Assembly: GCA_002329205.1 (NCBI GenBank)
Contig: DCTC01000001.1
Span: 22,031-86,030, forward strand
Reading direction: 5' to 3'
Length of the DNA stretch: 64,000 nucleotides
Origin: Candidatus Roizmanbacteria bacterium UBA1450
Lineage (GTDB): Bacteria; Patescibacteriota; Microgenomatia; UBA1406; GWC2-37-13
The position numbers and the translations under genes are program-made. The notes under the pieces were generated by a model. The model was not told where the DNA came from. It saw only the letters and a list, made by a program, of their open reading frames with translations, and did not search any database. Positions 8,397 to 16,803 of the stretch are shown here, one piece after another (within the stretch, counting starts at the first letter, position 1; each line of letters opens with the position of its first letter).

Positions 8397-9266
8397 CTAC
8401 AGGCTATTTATGTAATCAAGGGTCTTCTGTTTGCGCATCAGCGAGGCGTAATAGTACATATTCTGTGCTACTGCCTGCTTTTCTTTTTCATCTTTGATGC
8501 CTGAAAAGACCTTTTCTAATTCTGCCTGCTCTACATTTATACCTTCTTCATCCGCAATTTTCTGTAAGAGAAATTCCATTTTGTAGGTTTCTTCAATTTC
8601 TTTTTTGATTTGTTCCAACATCTGATCCTTCGTCAAATCCTTGGATTTAAGGTAAGATTCCATTGTCAGACCAACCCGCTGTACATCATCCACCAATTTC
8701 GCAAGTCGCTGATTTGCTTCTTCTTCGATTACTAAATCTGAAATTTCGACTTTTGCTTCGGCAAGAAGCGCATCAAGCGCAGCCTGGAATTCAGCGCGCT
8801 GTTGCTTTTCTTTTTCTTCTTCTGTCGGCTCCTGATCTTTACCCGGTACCCAAATATCTGATTTTTTTACCTGTTCCTTTGCTTTTTTTACTTTTTCTTT
8901 ATAGTTTCCAAGCTTGATTTCCGGCACGAGAGCCGTTGTCATTTTGATCTGCCATTCTTCGTTCTCTTTTGCTTGCACCAACTCAACTTTTGGTGAAATA
9001 ATCGGTTTAATATCTTCTTTTTTCACAATTTCGGAATAAACTCGGGGAATATATGCTCGAAGAAGATGCTCGTACACAATATCTTTTTGGATTTTTGTTT
9101 CTGCAATATGCTTCGGAGCTTTTCCTTTACGGAATCCTTCGACTTTCAAATCTTTTCGTATAGTTTCAAATGAAGCGTCATATTCCTTCTGAATGTCTTC
9201 CCAGGGAACGGTGACCAACAACTCGATAGTATTTTTAGGAAGATTTTTGCGCGCAAAAGTATACAT
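8397..9266 (-). CDS. tig: Trigger factor lacking the PPIase domain
   Basis: Ribosome-bound nascent-chain chaperone. The N-terminal domain contains the ribosome-docking signature 'GFRKGKAP'. After it, about residue 125, the chain goes through a charged linker straight into the helical C-terminal chaperone region. The FKBP-type PPIase domain found between them in full-length trigger factors (~430 residues) is missing, leaving 289. I start at the ATG at 9266 ('MYTFARKNLPKNTIELLV'); the 15 extra upstream codons do not fit the family. It is followed 12 bp later by the hypothetical coiled-coil gene. Confidence 0.88.
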   Translation of the reverse strand: MYTFARKNLPKNTIELLVTVPWEDIQKEYDASFETIRKDLKVEGFRKGKAPKHIAETKIQKDIVYEHLLRAYIPRVYSEIVKKEDIKPIISPKVELVQAKENEEWQIKMTTALVPEIKLGNYKEKVKKAKEQVKKSDIWVPGKDQEPTEEEKEKQQRAEFQAALDALLAEAKVEISDLVIEEEANQRLAKLVDDVQRVGLTMESYLKSKDLTKDQMLEQIKKEIEETYKMEFLLQKIADEEGINVEQAELEKVFSGIKDEKEKQAVAQNMYYYASLMRKQKTLDYINSL

Positions 9267-9304
9267 AATATAAAAAATAATAAATTCAACTGGGGATATT
9301 ATAA

Positions 9305-9335
9305 AGCGCAAAACGTGAAACGTAAAGCGTAAAAC
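9305..9335. repeat. Degenerate heptamer array upstream of trigger factor
   Basis: Read on the minus strand: TTTTACG, CTTTACG, TTTCACG, TTTTGCG, a 7-bp period over four units. No inverted partner is seen nearby. Confidence 0.5.
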
Positions 9336-9394
9336 CCAGAAAAAGTAAGAATTTTTTATAACAGAAACGAAAAAGGAAGTTCCATGGGGAAGCT

Positions 9395-9958
9395 TTACAG
9401 TTCCATTGCAAGTTTGGCGTAGTAGAGCTTCTTTTCAGCCTCAACACGTTCAAACTCGTTATGGAAATATCGAACACGAACTGCCCAAGTAGGACTTGCT
9501 GCATAAATTGGACCTATTTCTTCGATTGTTTCTGCACCTCGTTCGATATAGTTGTTTCTCAACCCCTTCGCAACCGCATGGAAAGCATCACTCCATGAGT
9601 CAAACATTATACGTCCGCCTCCCCAACCAAAAGGATTGTGTGAATCAGGCAGGAGATGTTTTCCAAACGATGATTCGAGTCCAGCAATAGAAGGGAGTAG
9701 ATAACAGTCAATTCCATAGGTCGTACAAGCATCAATAAATGCATCTGCCTCATCAGCAAGCGGAGAGTTGCGTTTAGACAATACCTCGCGGATGACTGCA
9801 CGCTGAATGTTTCGTTCGACGTAGGTATCGATACGAGCTTCAGTTGTTGCAACAGGCGTGAGAGTTGCAGATTTACCTGCTATATTCTCTGCCTGTACGT
9901 TTTCTGGTAAGATCAGTAGTACTATAAGTAATAGTAATACTGCAATATTTTTTACCAT
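9395..9958 (-). CDS. Secreted lysozyme-like wall hydrolase (paralogue)
   Basis: 187 residues with an N-terminal signal peptide ('LLLLIVLLILPENVQA', ~1-23). The domain 'LLPSIAGLESSFGKH' carries the candidate catalytic Glu, followed by 'HNPFGWGGGRIMF' and 'WSDAFHAVAKGLRNNYIERG', closely parallel to the protein at 7173-7748. It probably cleaves peptidoglycan glycan strands. Its 5' region is unusual: a consensus promoter, then a long hairpin with a U-tract running directly into the ATG, and no room for a ribosome-binding site. Confidence 0.75.
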   Translation of the reverse strand: MVKNIAVLLLLIVLLILPENVQAENIAGKSATLTPVATTEARIDTYVERNIQRAVIREVLSKRNSPLADEADAFIDACTTYGIDCYLLPSIAGLESSFGKHLLPDSHNPFGWGGGRIMFDSWSDAFHAVAKGLRNNYIERGAETIEEIGPIYAASPTWAVRVRYFHNEFERVEAEKKLYYAKLAMEL

Positions 9959-9964
9959 AAAAAA

Positions 9965-10002
9965 ATGCTAAAGTTTTTCGTTAGGGAGAAAAACCTTAGC
10001 AT
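9965..10002 (-). promoter_or_regulatory. Terminator-like hairpin abutting the start codon
   Basis: On the minus strand a 15-bp stem (5' arm ATGCTAAGGTTTTTC, 3' arm GAAAAACTTTAGCAT, one G-U pair) encloses an 8-nt loop and is followed by six T residues and then the ATG at 9958. On the plus strand the same stem has an A-C mismatch, so the minus-strand RNA is the better-folded one. It may be an attenuator, a regulatory 5' hairpin or a terminator generating a tiny RNA. Confidence 0.7.
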
Positions 10003-10011
10003 CTACGAATA

Positions 10012-10039
10012 ATTATATCAAATATTATAGGATTGTCAA
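10012..10039 (-). promoter_or_regulatory. Sigma-70 promoter of the lysozyme-like gene
   Basis: Minus-strand TTGACA (10034-10039), a 16-bp spacer and TATAAT (10012-10017). The predicted start near 10004 places the hairpin at 9965-10002 at the extreme 5' end of the mRNA. Confidence 0.75.
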
Positions 10040-10177
10040 GTAGTATTTTATTTTGACTTATATTAAGTACTTCTTAGATATGTATATAATGATTTATACT
10101 GTCATGGCAATGTATATGACAAAATTGAGTTGAAGTTTAAAACCTACAAAATGTTGATTTATGTTACAATACCTAAC

Positions 10178-11479
10178 ATGAAAACATTTAATTCGTTCAG
10201 TTTCGGATGTAGGGTGAATCAGGCTGAAATGGAGGCTCTTGACCGCGAATTGCTAGCCAAAGGTTATGAAAAAAAACCTGATCAACCTGATATTTATATT
10301 CTGAATACCTGCTCTGTGACACACAAAGCAGAGCGTGAGGCAAGAAAGCATATCTACAACCTCAAGCGACAGTTTCCCGACACAAAAGTTGTGGTGACGG
10401 GATGTGCTGCCACGAACTGGTCAAAAACCAATACAAAAGTAAACGGAGTAGATTATTTGATAGATAATAAGAGTAAAGAGCTCATCGCAGAACTATTGGA
10501 GAAGAAATACTATCTCACCATGAGCCCTCCAGACGTAAAAACGGTACAAACATTTGATGAACCGTCCGAAAATTCGGCTACCGATAAATTTATGAGATCC
10601 AAACGCATTATCATCAAAATTCAGGATGGATGTCACCGATTCTGTAGTTTTTGCATCGTCCCGTACCTCAGAGGATTGCCTCAATCAACGAAAATTGACG
10701 ATATTGTAAAACAGATACAATCATACCCTGAGTATGTTGAGGCAATTCTTACCGCAATCAATACCGAAGCGTACGGCCGGGACACCGGAGAAACTTTTGT
10801 TGATTTGATTGATGCTATATTGACAAAGACGGATATACCGCGTATTAGTTTCGGTTCGATTCATCCCTGGACTTTTCAGGATGATTTTTTCAATCTATAT
10901 AGAAAATACGCTGAATCCAATCGTTTTGTCGATTTTTTTCATATTCCGCTTCAGGCAGGCTCGGATAATATGCTGAAATTGATGAAGCGTGGATATACAC
11001 GTGCAGAATTCGTAGAAAAACTCCATATGATCAAAGATATCAATGAATTCGCTTTTATAGGCACTGATGTCATTGTAGGTTTTCTCGAAGAAACTGATCA
11101 GGACTTTGAGGATACGTATTCGTTTCTTGAAGAAACTCCTATATCGCGTTTCCATGTGTTCCGTTTCTCCAAACGTGAGCATACGGCTGCCTTTTATCTC
11201 AGTAAACGTCTGAATCAACCCTCCCCATCAGTGAAAAAAGCACGATCACAACGACTGAGGGTGCTCTCCGAAAAAAAATATGCTGCTTTTCAGTCAAAAC
11301 ATGTAGGAGAGACTTTTGAAACTCTGGTTCTTGAAAGAAGAGTAGAGGATTACCAGCAGGGTTTGCTTTCAAATCAAATGCTCGTAAATGTAAAAACAGA
11401 AAAAGACTTCACAGGTGAACTCAAGAATGTTAGAATATATGACTACCAGAATGGAGAACTATTTGGTAAAATAGTCTAG
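10178..11479 (+). CDS. mtaB: MtaB-type tRNA methylthiotransferase (radical SAM)
   Basis: Adds the methylthio group to t6A37 in tRNA (the alternative, MiaB on i6A37, is less likely given the MtaB-like start 'FGCRVNQAE'). The N-terminal domain has cluster cysteines at residues 11, 45 and 76. The radical SAM motif CxxxCxxC is at Cys152, Cys156 and Cys159. A TRAM domain forms the C-terminus. I start at the ATG at 10178, 7 nt after a TACAAT box (10165-10170); a frame-extending ATG at 10130 adds a non-family leader. The tRNA-Asp promoter overlaps its 3' end. Confidence 0.9.
   Translation: MKTFNSFSFGCRVNQAEMEALDRELLAKGYEKKPDQPDIYILNTCSVTHKAEREARKHIYNLKRQFPDTKVVVTGCAATNWSKTNTKVNGVDYLIDNKSKELIAELLEKKYYLTMSPPDVKTVQTFDEPSENSATDKFMRSKRIIIKIQDGCHRFCSFCIVPYLRGLPQSTKIDDIVKQIQSYPEYVEAILTAINTEAYGRDTGETFVDLIDAILTKTDIPRISFGSIHPWTFQDDFFNLYRKYAESNRFVDFFHIPLQAGSDNMLKLMKRGYTRAEFVEKLHMIKDINEFAFIGTDVIVGFLEETDQDFEDTYSFLEETPISRFHVFRFSKREHTAAFYLSKRLNQPSPSVKKARSQRLRVLSEKKYAAFQSKHVGETFETLVLERRVEDYQQGLLSNQMLVNVKTEKDFTGELKNVRIYDYQNGELFGKIV
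11464..11472 (+). promoter_or_regulatory. Extended -10 promoter of tRNA-Asp
   Basis: TGGTAAAAT inside the last codons of mtaB. The same TGGTAAAATAGT string precedes tRNA-Val at 30674, which supports a shared tRNA promoter type. Confidence 0.6.
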
Positions 11480-11486
11480 TCATAAA

Positions 11487-11561
11487 GGAGCCGTAGCTCA
11501 ATTTGGTTAGAGCGCTTCCCTGTCACGGAAGAGGTTGCGGGTTCAAGTCCCGTCGGTTCCG
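11487..11561 (+). tRNA. tRNA-Asp (anticodon GTC)
   Basis: The acceptor GGAGCCG pairs with CGGTTCC, the D stem is GCTC/GAGC, the anticodon stem is CTTCC/GGAAG with loop CTGTCAC, and the T arm is GCGGG/CCCGT. Discriminator is G. CCA is not encoded. Confidence 0.96.
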
Positions 11562-11608
11562 CACTTTTTGCCTTAACCGAAGGGTGAAGAGAGACTGGAG
11601 AGGTAGAT

Positions 11609-11631
11609 GACTCGTGAGGGTCTTTTTTTTT
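11609..11631 (+). terminator. Terminator of the tRNA-Asp transcript
   Basis: GACTC, loop GTGA, GGGTC and a run of nine T residues, 48 bp after the tRNA. Confidence 0.7.
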
Positions 11632-11647
11632 GGGTAATAAGACAATT

Positions 11648-11656
11648 TGGTATAAT
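11648..11656 (+). promoter_or_regulatory. Extended -10 promoter of a candidate small RNA
   Basis: TGGTATAAT directly downstream of the tRNA-Asp terminator; no good -35 is visible. The predicted start is near 11663. Confidence 0.55.
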
Positions 11657-11662
11657 AAATTT

Positions 11663-11718
11663 ATCGGACATTTTAGTCCAGCAGCGCTGTACCCACAGCA
11701 CGGCTGGGCTTTTTTTTT
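11663..11718 (+). ncRNA. Candidate small structured RNA or leader with terminator
   Basis: Between its own promoter and a T-tract lies an outer stem AGTCCAGC (11675-11682) / GCTGGGCT (11703-11710) with an inner GCTGT/ACAGC hairpin, then eight or more T. A competing small hairpin GGAC/GTCC overlaps the 5' arm. It may be a free ~55-nt RNA or an attenuator for the small membrane protein ~190 bp downstream. It matches no RNA family I know. Confidence 0.5.
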
Positions 11719-11906
11719 GGAAAAAAATGCAGTTATAAAATTATTTTCACTTATATATAAAGCTCTTGTCTTGAAATAGAAACGAGTACTAGTATGGACT
11801 TGATAACCTCCCCATTGATTGTTTTATCATGGGGGCATTACAAAGTGAATATAACGTTACTACAATATAAATGCAGGTTTAAAAGATTTTGATTCGAAAA
11901 ATACGT
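11719..11906. other. AT-rich spacer
   Basis: No gene is seen. There is a possible hairpin CCCCAT/ATGGGG around 11815-11835 and a TACAAT box near 11869, upstream of the following small ORF. Confidence 0.4.
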
Positions 11907-12077
11907 ATGAAATCGCCTATTAACTGGATCATATATACAAATTCTGTAAAAGAAATACAATTACTTCGCAATCTGTCATTTACCGAATCACTTCTAATTG
12001 GCATTAAAAAATTATTAATAATCGGTCCAAGTTTACTACTCATTACATTCCTTATATGGTTGGTCTCTGTGAAATGA
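11907..12077 (+). CDS. Small membrane protein, hypothetical
   Basis: 56 residues from the ATG at 11907 (an upstream TTG at 11889 is possible). The C-terminal part 'KLLIIGPSLLLITFLIWLV' is a single membrane span; the N-terminus is polar. Very AT-rich. No homology recognised. Support comes only from frame, start and hydrophobic pattern. Confidence 0.35.
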   Translation: MKSPINWIIYTNSVKEIQLLRNLSFTESLLIGIKKLLIIGPSLLLITFLIWLVSVK

Positions 12078-12192
12078 CATCAAGAATAATATAATATTAT
12101 TACACTTTTTTAGTTATCACCAAACTTGATCCTCATCTATCTTGAAAATATTAAGTCATCTTATAATACGAAAATTACAATTCAATAATTCA

Positions 12193-12221
12193 TTGACTAA
12201 TAGCCTATAAAATATTATAAT
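12193..12221 (+). promoter_or_regulatory. Sigma-70 promoter with a long leader
   Basis: TTGACT (12193-12198), a 17-bp spacer and TATAAT (12216-12221). The transcript would carry ~130 nt before the next gene. A second -10-like TACAAT at 12339-12344 lies nearer to it. The rest of the 12078-12361 spacer is AT-rich with nothing else recognised. Confidence 0.55.
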
Positions 12222-12361
12222 ACAATTCGTACTTTTACATACTCATAGAGAAAAACATAGATATAAACGATAACTTTACTCTTCGAATGCTGAAGAAATG
12301 AAGAGATTGTTTGTGTCTATTTCAATTCTCTATGATGCTACAATCACAATAGGAGCCCGAA

Positions 12362-12892
12362 ATGGCAACAATTCTACCTCCCTCAACGGTTATGGACTGC
12401 CTGTACGCGATGCGTGAGAATCGCAATGTCAACGGTTTTGAAGAGGACACCAAAGGTATACTGCATCCCGTTTTGAGCAACATACCTGACGATACCGGTT
12501 TCCGGGAGTACCGTCTCGCGAAGAAATATATCGCAAGGAACGTATCAGTCTACGACCTGCATGTCTACCGTGATCAGATTGCTGAGCTCTCGGATTATCT
12601 CATCATCGATCCGCAGACCGGTGAGGAATTTGTTCGTTCGAAAGACAAATTCGAGCAGCAATTCGAGCTGGTATGTCGGAACGGGACTGATCATTCAGGA
12701 AACCAATGGGCGACCTATCGCTCATCCAAACGATTCTGGGCAATTCAGGCCGGACAAGATCTCACAGTAGTCGCTCCGTTCATTTTCACGAAGTACACAA
12801 TTCGGAAAGGAGAATACCTTATCGTGGATGAAGCAGGAAGCGTCGGCTGCCTGAACGCCGAAGCATTTCGCGCCACATACGAGCCAATGTAG
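12362..12892 (+). CDS. Phage-like protein, possible tandem PGDYG-type domains
   Basis: 176 residues, with an AGGAG ribosome-binding site 7 nt upstream. The C-terminal segment ('FWAIQAGQD', then 'GEYLIVDEAGSVGCLNAEAF' and 'ATYEPM') resembles the small PGDYG-type domain common in phage proteins. An earlier segment 'DYLIIDPQTGEEFVRSKDKF' followed by 'FELV' looks like a second copy. Its base composition is visibly more GC-rich than its surroundings, and it is isolated between AT-rich spacers and a strong hairpin. I suspect horizontal acquisition. Function unknown. Confidence 0.6.
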   Translation: MATILPPSTVMDCLYAMRENRNVNGFEEDTKGILHPVLSNIPDDTGFREYRLAKKYIARNVSVYDLHVYRDQIAELSDYLIIDPQTGEEFVRSKDKFEQQFELVCRNGTDHSGNQWATYRSSKRFWAIQAGQDLTVVAPFIFTKYTIRKGEYLIVDEAGSVGCLNAEAFRATYEPM

Positions 12893-12901
12893 CTTATAGA
12901 T

Positions 12902-12931
12902 GGTCCGGGGGGACGTATGTTCCCCCGGACC
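12902..12931. terminator. Strong GC hairpin between convergent genes
   Basis: GGTCCGGGGG (12902-12911) pairs with CCCCCGGACC (12922-12931) around a 10-nt loop. There is no U-tract on the plus side. It may act as a bidirectional stop. Confidence 0.6.
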
Positions 12932-12942
12932 TGTATTCACAT

Positions 12943-13362
12943 TTACTTCATCAAATTCAAACCCGTCACATTGTCATGTTCACGGTCAACTGTTCCGTCA
13001 AATGTATCCAGTTTTACTTCACAAGTAGCAGAAATCTCCATTTTCTTGACATGGCCTGCTACTGTTTTTAAATCTTTGTCGCCGAAAACACCATGCGTAT
13101 GAGCAAATACCTTCCCTTTCACAAGACTGATATTCCCGGTGAGTGAGGTAATCTCGAGTTTTTCTTCAATTTCCTTCGTATCATACGTTTTTGTTTCCAG
13201 GTCATACCAGGCGAGTGAAATTTTTCCGCATGCACCCAATCCATGAAAAAATCCTGCCGTAATATTATTTTCCGTACAAAACGCTTCCATTGAGCTTATG
13301 AATTCTTCCCCGCGATCAAACCGAAGTAGATAAGAGTTGTGATACTGTTTAATTATTTTCAT
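12943..13362 (-). CDS. PPC/DUF296-domain protein
   Basis: 139 residues covering one complete PPC (plant and prokaryote conserved, DUF296) domain: 'YLLRFDRGEEF', 'ITAGFFHGLGACGKISLAWYD', then the His-rich motif 'AHTHGVFGDKDLKTVAGH', probably a metal site. Stand-alone bacterial copies form trimers and are often called DNA-binding, without strong evidence. A TAGAAT box 6 nt before the ATG (plus-strand 13369-13374) implies a leaderless mRNA. Confidence 0.85.
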   Translation of the reverse strand: MKIIKQYHNSYLLRFDRGEEFISSMEAFCTENNITAGFFHGLGACGKISLAWYDLETKTYDTKEIEEKLEITSLTGNISLVKGKVFAHTHGVFGDKDLKTVAGHVKKMEISATCEVKLDTFDGTVDREHDNVTGLNLMK

Positions 13363-13486
13363 TCCTACATTCTATCATCTGAGATAAAGTAACCTAACAA
13401 TTCTTACTCCGTACATACATCGATATTATTTTGAATTTACTTTCGTAACCGATTATGTATTTACATTATCCAGTATGTTGATTTAA

Positions 13487-14578
13487 ATGAAGCATAACGT
13501 TTTACAAAATATTCAAAAAATTGCCGTACTTCGGGCGATAGCACTCGGAGATTTTATAATTGCACTTCCGGCACTTAGTGCACTCCGAAAAGCATATTCC
13601 CATACTCAAATTTATCTCCTATGCCGTCCGTGGGTACAGGAACTTGGGAAGGGCAGAAACCTTCCATTTGATCATGTTGTCCCTGTTCCGGTAAGCCGAG
13701 GAGTATATGATGAACCGGGACTCAAAGAAAACGAACAGGAATTACAACAATTTTTCAAAAAACAGCAACAACAAAAATATGACATAGCGATCCAGCTTCA
13801 TGGCGGGGGACAGAACTCAAATGTATTTGTGAATAAATTGAATGCCAAGGTTAGCGTGGGAATGCGTACGCCTGATGCTCCACTTTTGAAAAAATGGATT
13901 CCTTATAGCTTATATCAACATGAAATATTTCGTTATCTGGAAGTAGTATCACTTATTGGTGCCGAGCCGGTTACTGTTGTTCCCGAGATTCCCGTGATTG
14001 AGCAAGATATAAAGGCAGCAGCTCAAATCCTCTCCAAAACAGAAAATGACCTTATCATCTTACATCCTGGAGCAAGTGACTCGAGACGAACATGGCCCCC
14101 GGAAAAATTTGCAGAACTTGGTGACCGCCTGGCGATGCAGGGATATACCATAGTACTTACCGGAACACATCCGGAGCAATCAATAGTCGATCAAGTAGAA
14201 AATAGTATGAAACACAAACCGATAAATATCTGCGGTAAAACAAATTTCAATAGTTTGATCGGTCTCATGCATCAGGCAAAGGTTGTCATATCCAATGACA
14301 CAGGACCGCTTCATCTGGCCCGTGCAATCGGGACTCCAACTGTAGGAGTTTATTGGTTTCCCAATATGATTCATTGGTCACCTATTACCCGTAAACAGAA
14401 TGAAACAGCAATTTCCTGGCTCCAGAGATGTGAAATTTGTCATGAGCCTCTTTTTGACATTCACTCCCAAATACCACTCAATGAAATAGAAGTCTGCGGT
14501 CATATGAAATCATATGTAGATATGATTCCTGTTGATGATGTATATCAGAAAACAGAATCAATTTTATCTGCGCACTGA
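13487..14578 (+). CDS. Glycosyltransferase family 9 (heptosyltransferase-like)
   Basis: 363 residues with the GT9 start 'IAVLRAIALGDFIIALPAL', a nucleotide-binding second half with 'LIILHPGASDSRRTWPPEKFA', 'VVISNDTGPLHLARAIGTPTVGVYW' split over two strands, and an unusual Cys-containing tail ('CEICHEP'). GT9 enzymes transfer heptose from an ADP-sugar, which fits the heptose cluster 10 kb downstream. The acceptor glycan in this single-membrane cell type is unknown. Confidence 0.85.
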   Translation: MKHNVLQNIQKIAVLRAIALGDFIIALPALSALRKAYSHTQIYLLCRPWVQELGKGRNLPFDHVVPVPVSRGVYDEPGLKENEQELQQFFKKQQQQKYDIAIQLHGGGQNSNVFVNKLNAKVSVGMRTPDAPLLKKWIPYSLYQHEIFRYLEVVSLIGAEPVTVVPEIPVIEQDIKAAAQILSKTENDLIILHPGASDSRRTWPPEKFAELGDRLAMQGYTIVLTGTHPEQSIVDQVENSMKHKPINICGKTNFNSLIGLMHQAKVVISNDTGPLHLARAIGTPTVGVYWFPNMIHWSPITRKQNETAISWLQRCEICHEPLFDIHSQIPLNEIEVCGHMKSYVDMIPVDDVYQKTESILSAH

Positions 14579-14677
14579 TAACAGAAATAATTTACTTTCT
14601 TATTTTTGCTACTTACACATTTTTAACCGCTATCTTTCATAAGTTTTATTATAGGAAGTTAGTATTAGCCCCATAAC

Positions 14678-16792
14678 ATGAAAAAAATTAAAAACCATAA
14701 GTTTATGAAAATTTCACGTTGCATAACCCTTTCAGGAAAAGCTTTGATTTTTGGCTATCTTTTTATCAGCATCACTGCTTTCCCATTATCTTTCGCACTC
14801 GCACAAGATGCAGAAGTTCCTAATAAACAAGAACTCACCAATCAAATTACACAGGAAGCTTCACAGAATTTTCAACAATCAACACAAGAAACACAGTCTC
14901 CGCCTTCTCAAGAACAAACATCAAATTCCCAGTCTCAACCATCTCCTTCGGATACACAAGCCACAACAGATATAACTAACACCGGGGACAATGCAACAGT
15001 TGATAATTCTTCAACGTCGCAGGAAAACACTTCGGTACAAAATAACAATACTGCCGAAATCAATCAAGAAATCAACGCAACAGCAAATACCGGGAACAAC
15101 GAAGCAAGCCGTAATATCAGCTTCGGGGGAAATGCAGGCGTAATTGCAACAGGTAATGCAGGTGTGAGTACCAATCAAAAAGCTGCCGCAAACAGCAATA
15201 CAACCGGAATCGGTACATCTTCAGGAGCATCTTCTACATCCAATACTACCAATACAGGCAACGGTTTAACAACAACAACATCTTCACAAAGTACAAAACT
15301 TACTATGGTCAGCAATGACAACACAGCAATAATCAATCAAGCAGTGAATGCAGAAGCGAATACCGGTGGCAATAAAGCTGATCGCAATATCAGTTTTGGA
15401 GGAAGTGCCGGGGTCATACTGACCGGAACAGCATATACATCCACAAATTTTCTGGCCACAGCCAACGGCAATGTGGTAATCGTGGGAGGAGAAGACAACG
15501 GCAACGGCCCGGGAAGTGGCGCATCAATTTATATTTTGAATACAGGAAATAACGGTTTTTTCCGGTCCAGCTCTCTTCTGAATCACTCGACAGCTGTACA
15601 GAATACAAATTATGCAACCGTCAATCAAAGTTGCGGATCTCCGCAAGGACCAGCTCTTTGTATGGCAAATACCGGTTACAATCACGCTGATAGAAATATC
15701 GGCCTCAATGGAAGTGCAGGAGTCATACAGACAGGAAATGCGGTAGTTTATGTTGATCTCAATGCGGATGTCAATACAAATGAGACTGAGATTTCAGGGG
15801 GTGCCCAGACATCCAGTGCAACAAATACTGAAATTCTGAATACAGGGAATGACTCAAAAGTGGAGACCTCATCAGAAACAAATTCAAATAATGATATTTC
15901 CAATACAAACAGAGCGGACATTAACCAGCAGGTATACGCTACTGCCAATACTGGCTACAATACGGCAAACAGAAATATAAGTTTCGGCGGTGACGCAGGA
16001 GTAATTCTGACAGGCGATGCTGCGGTGCTTGTCGATATGGAAGCAAAAGCAAATGCGAATTCAGCAGAATTAACAACATCGACATCAACAGATCCGGAGG
16101 ACACAGCAAGCTTGAATGATCCTCACTATTCCGCCTGCAGTCCAGCCCAACAACAATCGGATATAATGAATACGGGAAATGATGTCCAAATAGATTCATC
16201 AGCATCTGAGAATTCAAACACAACCGTACAGAACAATAACATTGCCTATCTCACTCAGCAGATACTCGGTTCTGCCAATACCGGTGAAAATACAACAAAT
16301 AGAAATATTGGTCAGGAGACCGGTATTATTTATACCGGTGATGCCGCTTTTCTTACACAAGCCTCTGCTGCAGTAAATAAGAATACAACCAAAATCGGAT
16401 GTGCAATTGCGGCAGTTGTTGATCCCACTCCCACGCCCCCACAGAATCCGTCACCGACTCCAACATCAGCTCCACATCCGACCAGTACACCATCCCCAAC
16501 ACCTTCCGTGAACGGGAATGGCAACAATGGAGGAGGCGGAAACAACGGAGGAGGAACCTCAAACGGAACAACAAAAACAACTACAACTGTATTCAAAGGA
16601 GGAATCCCTCTGGCATCGTTAGGAGATGTACTTGGCGCTTCTATATCAGTAAGCAGGCTTCCGACCACAGGTCCAGAAGATACAATTACCTTTCTACTTG
16701 CTGCAATGGCAGTGCTCATCTCCGGTGACTTTCTTCGACGGACTGATTTTGCTTCCAGCAATTACAAGTTCAAAAATAATGAAAGGGGGTGA
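14678..16792 (+). CDS. Secreted NTGN-repeat surface protein with LPTTG sorting signal
   Basis: 704 residues. A signal peptide ends near residue 42 ('SFALAQ'); ATG 14705 is an alternative start. A Q/S/P-rich stalk follows to ~95. Five imperfect repeats of ~90 residues fill ~96-575, each running 'NTGDN', a polar T/S stretch, 'VQNNNTAEINQ', 'ANTGNN', 'RNISFGGNAGVI', 'TGNA'. A proline-threonine linker and N/G-rich stretch lead to 'LPTTG' (~661-665), a hydrophobic span and a basic tail: a sortase signal. Inferred role: a wall-attached beta-rich filament or adhesin. No sortase gene is in the window. It is followed 11 bp later by a homologous gene. Confidence 0.85.
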   Translation: MKKIKNHKFMKISRCITLSGKALIFGYLFISITAFPLSFALAQDAEVPNKQELTNQITQEASQNFQQSTQETQSPPSQEQTSNSQSQPSPSDTQATTDITNTGDNATVDNSSTSQENTSVQNNNTAEINQEINATANTGNNEASRNISFGGNAGVIATGNAGVSTNQKAAANSNTTGIGTSSGASSTSNTTNTGNGLTTTTSSQSTKLTMVSNDNTAIINQAVNAEANTGGNKADRNISFGGSAGVILTGTAYTSTNFLATANGNVVIVGGEDNGNGPGSGASIYILNTGNNGFFRSSSLLNHSTAVQNTNYATVNQSCGSPQGPALCMANTGYNHADRNIGLNGSAGVIQTGNAVVYVDLNADVNTNETEISGGAQTSSATNTEILNTGNDSKVETSSETNSNNDISNTNRADINQQVYATANTGYNTANRNISFGGDAGVILTGDAAVLVDMEAKANANSAELTTSTSTDPEDTASLNDPHYSACSPAQQQSDIMNTGNDVQIDSSASENSNTTVQNNNIAYLTQQILGSANTGENTTNRNIGQETGIIYTGDAAFLTQASAAVNKNTTKIGCAIAAVVDPTPTPPQNPSPTPTSAPHPTSTPSPTPSVNGNGNNGGGGNNGGGTSNGTTKTTTTVFKGGIPLASLGDVLGASISVSRLPTTGPEDTITFLLAAMAVLISGDFLRRTDFASSNYKFKNNERG

Positions 16793-16803
16793 AACAAAGA
16801 AAC

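Noticed and set aside
12078..12192. Coding potential in the AT-rich spacer before the phage-like gene
   Set aside because: Only very short frames with no start context; nothing supportable.
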